NCBI GenBank assembly: GCA_030248225.1 | Contig: JASANE010007305.1 | Span: 62,001-126,000 of the forward strand | DNA length: 64,000 nt | DNA from: Trileptium ribeirensis | Taxonomy: Eukaryota > Nematoda > Enoplea > Enoplida > Thoracostomopsidae | Direction of reading: 5' to 3' | Shown here: piece after piece, positions 56,458 through 64,000 of the stretch | Layout: every line of letters starts with the position of its first letter | Numbering within the stretch: the stretch's first letter is position 1 | Translations under genes and position numbers: made by a program | Notes under the pieces: model-generated | Databases searched by the model: none | What the model was told of the DNA's origin: nothing | What the model saw: only the letters and a program-made list of their open reading frames with translations

Positions 56458-59303
56458 TTTTATAGTATATCTCTTGTTACTGCATAGTTTAGCTTTGTTT
56501 GTTTACTTACGTATCTGCTCAAGCAATGTTTTCTCCTTTGATATTTTTCGTAACTCACCAGCAGCGACAGTAATGTAGTTTATTGTTGCAGTGGATGTAT
56601 GCGCTGATTTTTTTTCTGTTTCACTTGGGAAATTTTTTATCTGTTTCTCCTCACAATATAAAAATAACGCTGGATGCGAGTTTGTTGTCTACCAAAATAA
56701 ACTACTCAGAGAGTAAAAATGGTTTAATTATTAAACGTTGACCTTTGTGTTTTGATAAAGCTATAAGCCAAAGAATACAGTTGCTCAATTTCCCACTATT
56801 TGGCATTGCGCGCATTTATCAATTATATTGTATATACTAAAAATTCTACGTTATATCCTTCAGCGGAACCAAGATCACTTAAAGTGCGAACAAGAAAACT
56901 AAAATGTTAGATGTAAAAAAACGACTGTCGTTCAAAAGTTGACAGTGTCATTAGTGACTGAAACGTGAAATACACTGTTAGCAAATATTAGGTAAACCCG
57001 TCAGGTATGCTGAAATGTGTTTGTCCTGCCATAGCCTTGTATTATGCGATGTTCCGTACAGTAATGTTGAGCGAGTAAATTCATGCGATGCGATTCCCTA
57101 ATACATGTATATATTTCGATAATAGGTTACCCTATGTCAAGTCATATTTACCCACCACCTGAAGGTTGAACACCTCTCCCCAACTCCACTTTGGCACCCG
57201 GAAATTTTTGAGGTAATTTGCTAAAAATTTGCGAGAAATTTGACGAAAGAATCGAAAAATCTGCAAAATTGCTTAAAATTTTGAGCATCTCCCCCGAGCG
57301 CCTCTCCCGCCGATCCATCTACCCTGTGAGCCGACTTACGTTGGACACCTATAAATATATGACAACAAATAACCTGGGCTAAATTCAGGGTCTGATTTGA
57401 AATTTTTTCGCGTACCCTGAACTCAGAATATTAATTTTCGACATTCATACCTACTAGAACACCTCCAACAGTTGGTAAACGAGAGTCTCGGATCAAACGT
57501 AAGTATAGCATCATATGCACAGTCGCGGAACTCACAAGTTTGCTTTGAAAACCATTATTATGTACACTTAAGTAATTGCTCAGCGCTTGCGAATCGGTTT
57601 ACGGATTGAGTCGTTGTTAGATCGTGATTTAGAACACATTGTTTCCATCTTGGCTGTGCTTAGATATTCGACTCCTGTTTAAAGAGGTAGGCCCGGTCCG
57701 GACCATCCGCGGCGTTGGCAAACATTCCGGACCGACCGCATCTATTCAAACTGGCTGTTGGTTTTTGCAACGGTAATCATGTTCTTTTCATACCCTCGTT
57801 ATCCGCTTTATCATATTTATCAATTTAGATCAACAAACACTCATTATTGCAACTCAGATGTTTTCTACCTGGCTATGTAATAAGCGAATATTAATAGCTA
57901 CATTGTGTTGAATTTTACACCTTGCTAAGACTGACTGAGGTGTAGTAAACTTAAAAACCTATTATAGAATAATAGACAGCTGGAAAAGGTTGTTCATTTG
58001 AACGTTGATGCTTCACAAATTTGTAACACATGTCGCGGGCTCTAAACACAATTAAGCTGTCCGCGTATATGCATTGAGTTAACGCGTATGTGGTTACAAA
58101 ACAGATCTTTTATTGCCCACGCAGCCCTCACTAAGTGATTATTGAAACAACCTTCGAATTAGTAGTCTTTATCGCTGGTTTATATTCGGTCATATGTTTA
58201 GTTTATATGTATGGCACCCTGTACTTAGATTAAACTCGGTAATATGACGTAGCTGTAATATCTGCGATTTCATAGATACAATAGCTAAACAGAAGGTGTT
58301 GAATTTCGTGCTGTTAATTGTCGACCATGTGACGCTTTATGTGATTTCTTCATCTTCATTAGTTGAATGGTTGAATGGCTTGTCCGTTTACACCACTAAC
58401 TGAAGTATCTATTGACGAACTTACCTTTTCTGGGTATTTTCAGTTATACCCAGCCAAACCGAAAATGGTCAACTTGAAGATACAGCGATAATGTTGGTGT
58501 CACTCGACTCAGCTCGATGAACTGGTTCAGAAAATATCTACTTCGGCTGCTTTTTTTCTAAAATTTTGGGTTCCTTATGTGCCCAAAATCGACCCTTTGG
58601 TACCCAAAATTTTTCATAATTTTCGACAGATGCTTAATTTTATTTATCATTCCAACTGCAATGACCAGCTGAGTCGAATGGTGCGAAAATCTGTTGGATT
58701 TGTTCCTAGATTAACGACTTAGGATTACGCTAAGCTTAAGCCTAGCCTAGTTCGAAGTCGTTAGCCAATGAACCAATACAAAATTTGGGCTCAGCTCGTT
58801 AATGCAATTCGAATTATATAAAAATTATGTAATTATGTATTTATCGGAAAAAAATTATCCAAATTTAGGGACCACTGGGAACATAAAAAATTTGTCATAA
58901 CACTGGCTGAAATAGGTGTTTTCTGAAGCGCATCGTCGCGCTGAGTCGAATCGTAGCAAAATTATCTTTAGAATTGATCATTTTCCTGCTTGGTGTATAA
59001 CCGAAATAACCCCCTGTCGCTTGATATGGATTTTAAGCAGTTCCCATGTTAATAAAGCAGTGTGAATGCCCACATGTTAAAAGCATCTGCACACATTCTT
59101 ACATGACACATTCGTGTAACATCAGCAGTATATATAGTTCTACTATGTACATTAAAATGTATGCAGTTTAATGCCATTTTTGCACTCAAAGCATAATTTC
59201 ATGCAAACCTTTAGTGTCGTTCGTTAATTAGGTTCCATTAGCGACGAAAATTATCGTAAAGCCGAACTCTGTATTGCGTGGTAACTATCATATTTCGTTT
59301 ACA
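56458..59303. other. Intergenic stretch, nothing firm
   Basis: AT-rich sequence with no credible frame. It holds one AAATTT-rich patch (57180-57330) resembling those at 52830 and 55130 and recalling AT-rich spacers in the giant retrotransposon (20565-20640). Confidence 0.4.
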
Positions 59304-59483
59304 GCTATTTAATGTTTGCTCTGTGGTTCGTAAATATTAGAAGCTCATGCTATTTACTGTATTCCAATTTGTAATTGCTCTCTTTTATACATTTTCGCCA
59401 TTCTTTACAAATACACAACCAAAAAAGTAGAGTGTTTGTAAAAACAGATTACAATTGAGGACAACTGAAATAACTTAGTAGAC

Positions 59484-60905
59484 ATGGGTAATAGAAATAA
59501 TAATTTGAATAAATGTCGACATTGTTATCAAGCCCGTGCGTTATTGAATATCTTCAAAGAAGAACCCACACTGTCGATTGTTATAACAATTATTTTCCTT
59601 TCATGTTCAATTACAATGTCATATTACATCGTATGTCGAGCGACAAAATATTATAGCATGCCAACGGTCACGAAAGTAATAGTTGGCCCGCCAGATATGT
59701 TTCCCGATGTTTTATATTGTCCCGAGAACTGGATTGATCGCACCGTACTTGAAAAGTTTAACATAACTGAATCAGTATTGAAATATATCTTTGCAACATT
59801 GATTCCGAGAAGTGATTTTATTGTCAAATTAACTATTCATCGTTATATAAACTCAAGCAGCGAACTCGAGATAATCCGGCAAACATTTGGAAACCATCGG
59901 ATGCTCTATAGAAGCTATCGCATTCTTATGACAAAATGGAATTTTACCTCATTCCAACACCTTGTTCAAGTTATTATGAAACGTTCCGCTGATGTAATAG
60001 ATGTTGTCGGAGTGGGATTTAATACGTTGGTGCTTCAATACGTTCAGCTAACACCATATATCACAAGTCATGGGCCGTGTTATCGTATTTCAGTCAATAA
60101 AACATTTGACATTTTAGCCTTAACATATTTAAAGTTAAAGTTTCTGATTAAGTACGAGCATTATAACAGCTACCGTAATGTTGTGACGAAGGCTTTGTAC
60201 GGCAAAAATAACACCTTTATAGGTCGTTTATTTGTTGGCCCCTTGGGTGTTAGTCCATTTCCTCGTGGCGAAAGCACTTCGGTATATAGCGGTTATATTT
60301 ACGAAGCTGGGCTCACATATTTTGCTACCACTCATCTTCCAAAGAGTCCACAAAAATGTAACGACTGGACGATTGCTTCGTTTATTTTATGCTTTTTCTC
60401 GTGTATTAACGCAAATATTTGTCGTGATAGGTGTCAATTTTTCATTCCTGGTGCGTATCCAGGATTGTTTATTAGCGACAAGAATCAATCATTATGTTCG
60501 CTATCGTTTATACATTCACAACGGCACTGCTTGTTTCGTTTAAACCAGGACCGTCAAAGATATCGTCCAGCTGAACAATACTGTTTAACGCAATGTCCGC
60601 TACCTTGCGAACAGAAGTCTTACTGGATTTCGACACTGATTCGGCCGGAGAAGTCGTCATTGTTTACAAATCATCACGATAAAGCCAGCTATAATATTGA
60701 TAAAAATTCTATTTACGTTTCGTTTGAGTTTACAAATTCCAAACACAGTATGCTTCTGGTCGAGACAAGCTGTTTTAGCTTTGAGACATTACTTTGCAAT
60801 TCTGGTGGAATAATGTCGTTTTTCATGGGATTCTCTATTTTAGGGGTGCTGAGGGCTGTTGCTGTAGTGTATACAATGTTTGTTAGGCCAATGGTTAAAA
60901 TGTAA
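59484..60905 (+). CDS. DEG/ENaC-family ion channel subunit, 473 aa
   Basis: An intact frame from ATG to TAA has the two-membrane-segment plan of DEG/ENaC/ASIC/FaNaC channels. TM1 lies at ~29-50, followed by a large Cys-rich extracellular part and a CLTQCPLPCEQKSYW block of the family, then TM2 with CNSGGIMSFFMGFSILGVLR. The pore-lining G-x-S filter is GFS (449-451). It departs from typical members: the usual Glu after the filter is Arg in GVLRAV, and no clear His-Gly gating motif is seen before TM1. Channels of this family are trimeric, amiloride-sensitive Na+ channels; ligand unknown. No intron interrupts it. An acceptor-like CGTTTACAG ends at 59304 and a candidate poly(A) signal AATAAA lies at 61174-61179. 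Confidence 0.85.
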   Translation: MGNRNNNLNKCRHCYQARALLNIFKEEPTLSIVITIIFLSCSITMSYYIVCRATKYYSMPTVTKVIVGPPDMFPDVLYCPENWIDRTVLEKFNITESVLKYIFATLIPRSDFIVKLTIHRYINSSSELEIIRQTFGNHRMLYRSYRILMTKWNFTSFQHLVQVIMKRSADVIDVVGVGFNTLVLQYVQLTPYITSHGPCYRISVNKTFDILALTYLKLKFLIKYEHYNSYRNVVTKALYGKNNTFIGRLFVGPLGVSPFPRGESTSVYSGYIYEAGLTYFATTHLPKSPQKCNDWTIASFILCFFSCINANICRDRCQFFIPGAYPGLFISDKNQSLCSLSFIHSQRHCLFRLNQDRQRYRPAEQYCLTQCPLPCEQKSYWISTLIRPEKSSLFTNHHDKASYNIDKNSIYVSFEFTNSKHSMLLVETSCFSFETLLCNSGGIMSFFMGFSILGVLRAVAVVYTMFVRPMVKM

Positions 60906-61173
60906 AACGTTTCTCTATTCAGCAGACCGTTAATATACCTGCTTGAAATGTAGGACTCACTGTTTTGAAGTTGTTTTATGCTGAGTTTTTATTGAAGAAG
61001 TTGACGATATGTTGGTGCAGACAATATATATCTCCATCAATTGAGTTTATCGGTAGACCAAGTGGATGATCTGAGTTAATTTCCAAACTTACTATTTATC
61101 ATGCATTTGAAAATACGAAAGTACTGGTAAATATTTAACATGCTTTTAAAATCACGTTACATGCTTGACGGTA

Positions 61174-61179
61174 AATAAA
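61174..61179 (+). terminator. Candidate poly(A) signal
   Basis: AATAAA, about 270 bp after the channel-gene stop codon. It is the first clear hexamer I see downstream. Confidence 0.4.
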
Positions 61180-61345
61180 ACTTCAGCACGTAGCGCAAAC
61201 CTTATTTTGTTCTTAAATATGTTTATAAATGCAATATATATGATTTGTATAAGTTTTTCATGTATATATGCGATAATATTTGATTTAGATATAGGAAAAC
61301 AAGTCTTGTAAATAACTATTTTATGATTTGTGGACTACGCGGGAC

Positions 61346-62238
61346 CAGGGGCGGACCCAGGGGGGGATAGGGGGGATATATCCCCCCCACCAGAATTTTT
61401 TGGAAAAATTTTTTTGGCTTCAAAACACAAAAAAAGGAGCGAAAAAAACGAAAAACGTTTTTCATCTTTAATAAAACTTGTTTGTTTTTGATACCCACAG
61501 GGATTTTACGTGTGCATATACACATACTTGCGCACGTTGCATTCGCTCCAGGTTGTCTGTTTGTCTGAATGTTTTTGTTTATAAGTGGGCATTTGTAGCG
61601 TTACGCGTTATTGGTTCTGTTGTTGTTGGCTTGTCGCACCGCATGCAGCCACGTAAGCTAGGAGTGGCTGCTGTGTTGAATGTCATAGCTAGGTGTATAT
61701 TTTGCAGGTTGGTGAAATAGGGAGCTTTAAGGGTGGGATAAAAGTTTTAATTTTTGTTTTTATTTCTTATTTAGTGTTGTTGTGTTAATGTGCCAATTCG
61801 TTGTGTTAGATGTGCCAATTCGTTAAAGTGAGTTCAAGCACTATTGCCTTGTTAAAATAGTGAAATAGCCGAAGGGCGGGAAAAGTAACATTGTAAAAAA
61901 AATATCTAGACAAGAAAGTGTTAACTAGAGCTGCTAATGGCCATGTTACGCATTTTAATTATGCATTTTCAATACTGTGTTTCATCACGATCGCACTCGT
62001 AAGTTAATGTAGGCTTTATTGCACATGTGAATATATACTACATTATTTTTGTTTTATGTTATTTTTAATAAAAATGTATATATACATTTTATTTTAAGGG
62101 AAAAATTGATTATGTGAGTTCATAGGCAATATATCGTCAATATGATGCAATTACAAGTCTGGAGTCAACCGAACACATATTTCAAACATCAAAAATTTTT
62201 GGTATCCCCCCCACCAGAAAATCCTGGGTCCGCCACTG
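61346..62238. mobile_element. hAT MITE, 893 bp, with perfect 8-bp target duplication
   Basis: The ends CAGGGGCGGACCCAGG and the inverse of CAGTGGCGGACCCAGG (one mismatch) are flanked by the identical octamer CGCGGGAC (61338-61345 and 62239-62246). A palindrome GGGGGGATATATCCCCCC lies just inside the left end. No transposase is encoded; a small open frame inside is not credible. It separates the channel gene from the minus-strand gene. Confidence 0.95.
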
Positions 62239-62425
62239 CGCGGGACCCGCAACTTTCTTTAACGTCCCGCATCATGAATTCGTAATTATCTCTTCCGGTT
62301 GTTTCCATTGCCAAAAAAATCCTGAAGACATATTAAATGCATCACAAATCCGAAAATAACACGAAAACAAAAGTAAAGCTAGTCATCCTGCTCGCTTCAG
62401 CTTGGAATGATACGATTCCGTTAGT

Positions 62426-63919
62426 CTATTCCATACCCACTGGGCATCCATTGTAAGTCACTGGATTCACGTTGGTGTTGGCACGTACGTCACGTAAATA
62501 TCGCAACACAATTTCGTCCCACAGTTGAAAAAATTGATGTCGATCATTGGTTAAAACAATATAGTTTTGGCACGCCGGAAATCCTGATGCTTCCGAGAAA
62601 ACTATATAATTTATAAAATTGGATTCCACGGTATTAATGAATGGCGACGATGGTTGTTCTGGTATATTGGGAGCTGGGAAAATGGGAAAGTTATCGCCAT
62701 TAGTATCGCTGTTTCCCAGTAGCTGATTAAAAGGTAGTGTATTTTCCTTGAGCTGGAAATGATTATTATTATCAGCTGTATTCTGCAACTGATAAGGCTT
62801 GACTGACTTCAGATATCCAGAAATTGGAATATTTTCATCAGATGTGGAAGCTAGTAATGGCTTTGAAGAATTAACTTCGGTTGAATTGCGACTATTAATT
62901 GTGGGTTTCAACGAGTTATTTTCAGTGATAGAGCCGCCATGATTATTTGCTTTCTGCCGGTTAATAAATCCTGAATCCGAATGTGTTCGTTTAAAATGAA
63001 GAACTCGACGTCTGGGTAACGGTAAAGAAATATTTTTAGACCTAGAATTTTCAGTCGTAAATTTATCTGCTTTAGTTAATGCAGAATCGTGAACCAGGGC
63101 ATCATCCTGTGCTTTTGACATATTCTTGAGCAAATAATGGTTGTTCGACACAGTATTGCTTGTTTCTCGCAGGCGTTTTAAACGATAGCGCAAATACTCG
63201 TCAAAAGTTTTGATACTGATAGTGGTTGATGTATCTTCACCAACTGGACTGATACTGACGTTGGACCGTTTAATCCTACGAAGATAGCTATTAATGTGAT
63301 TTACTTGTCGATTCAAATACTGACTTCGACGCGGTGTTGCCTTTTGTAATATCCTTCCGTCTACTACAAATCCAGTTTCGAAATCTCGAATTTCGTTAAC
63401 CCCTTGAAAATGTGGAATTTCGTAAACTGAGGATAAACGGTTATTGTTGGCATTTCGATCAACGGTGAGCGGAGAAGAATCTCCGTAATCCGTAGACGAA
63501 AACCCTTGATCGGCAAGGTTTGTTGATACAATGCATACTGAAATCAATCTACAAAAAAGATGATTTATGAACGACCTTGACCACTGATTGGAGTTTTAAC
63601 ACCGATGTGACATAGTAGCAAAATGGAAGTGAACCAGAACATGCCTCGGTATGAGAAAACCAGTTTGTCAAGAAATGTTAGTTTATTTTGAATACGACAC
63701 TGTTTATACGCTTTGTCAAACTATACATTGTTGACTTCTACCTGTCACTGCACACTCTGCTGCGGTTATCGTCGAATTTCGTTATATATAAATCCGACCG
63801 CTGAGGCTCGCTAATCAACAGAAGGTTTTTCAGGACTTTTTTCGATGTTATGAAGACAACGAGAAGAAGGAAAATTGACGCCGCCGCAAGGCTTGTCAAA
63901 ATATAAGTTGCACACCTCA
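62426..63919 (-). CDS. Unrecognised gene, last two exons (5' part beyond window)
   Basis: The last exon (63548-62426) holds a 373-codon frame ending in TAG. It joins an upstream exon (~63919-63742) through donor CAG/GTAGAAGT at 63742/63741 and acceptor TTTTTTGTAG ending at 63549; the 192-nt intron keeps the frame. The upstream exon encodes a hydrophobic segment (TSLAAASIFLLLVVFI), a likely signal anchor. The long exon is polar and Asn/Ser-rich with several basic pairs (RRIKR, RLKRLR, PRRR), and ends in a more ordered, probably folded C-terminus (INYIVFSEASGFPACQNY). No ATG is in frame before an upstream stop, so the start lies in an earlier exon past 64000. Family not recognised; a secreted or type II membrane protein is possible. 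Confidence 0.6.
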
Positions 63920-64000
63920 CTGGTGTTCAATATTAGTAACCTTGGTGTTACAAAATTTGTTCACGCAAACGCAATACGAGTTTGGACAACATTCGAAGCT

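Noticed and set aside
61478..61720. 80-codon frame inside the hAT MITE
   Set aside because: Lies in a non-autonomous element and resembles no transposase.

Overview
This window is nuclear DNA of an invertebrate animal. The evidence is split genes with GT-AG introns, a DEG/ENaC-type channel gene, LINE and hAT transposons, minisatellites and a pol III tRNA gene. It is AT-rich and repeat-rich. A flatworm or another lophotrochozoan fits the giant Ty3/gypsy element (planarian Burro elements are similarly large), but nothing in the window fixes the species.

Region 1 (1-24263) is one giant LTR retrotransposon of at least 24.3 kb, cut at its 5' end by the window edge. It has about 1.8-2 kb LTRs and a 1.8 kb leader. 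A single uninterrupted 4314-codon ORF reads Gag with a zinc knuckle, repetitive linker, unknown globular domain, Env-like fusion glycoprotein, protease, RT, RNase H, integrase and a 590-residue tail. Env lies between Gag and Pol, not after Pol. Two downstream ORFs (16909-18147 and 18408-19742) are paralogues. Each fuses a NADAR (YbiA-like, ADP-ribose-linked) domain to an SGNH-hydrolase-like domain without the serine nucleophile. Both start codons directly follow a splice-acceptor-like AG. A 2.7 kb non-coding stretch with a nested inverted repeat, a polypurine tract and the 3' LTR follow. The LTRs are about 96% alike over their last ~340 bp but only about 70-85% elsewhere, although all three ORFs are intact.

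Region 2 (24264-36110) holds an unrecognised 457-codon host-type ORF, a broken RTE-type LINE flanked by 166-bp direct repeats, a 73-bp minisatellite, a fold-back DNA transposon carrying a nested 203-bp solo LTR, and a tRNA-Cys(GCA)-like gene.

Region 3 (36111-53000) holds a split membrane-protein gene inferred from phase-compatible exons, a 44-bp minisatellite, a degenerate LINE interrupted by a hAT remnant, and a second degenerate LINE on the other strand.

Region 4 (53000-64000) holds a putative exon, two short tandem duplications, a 33-bp minisatellite, an intact DEG/ENaC-like gene, an 893-bp hAT MITE with a perfect 8-bp target duplication, and the last exons of an unrecognised gene on the minus strand.

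The candidate undescribed system is the giant retroelement: one Gag-Env-Pol polyprotein plus a duplicated NADAR/SGNH accessory pair. The role of that pair is inference only; one possibility is reversal of ADP-ribosylation directed at the element's nucleic acid.
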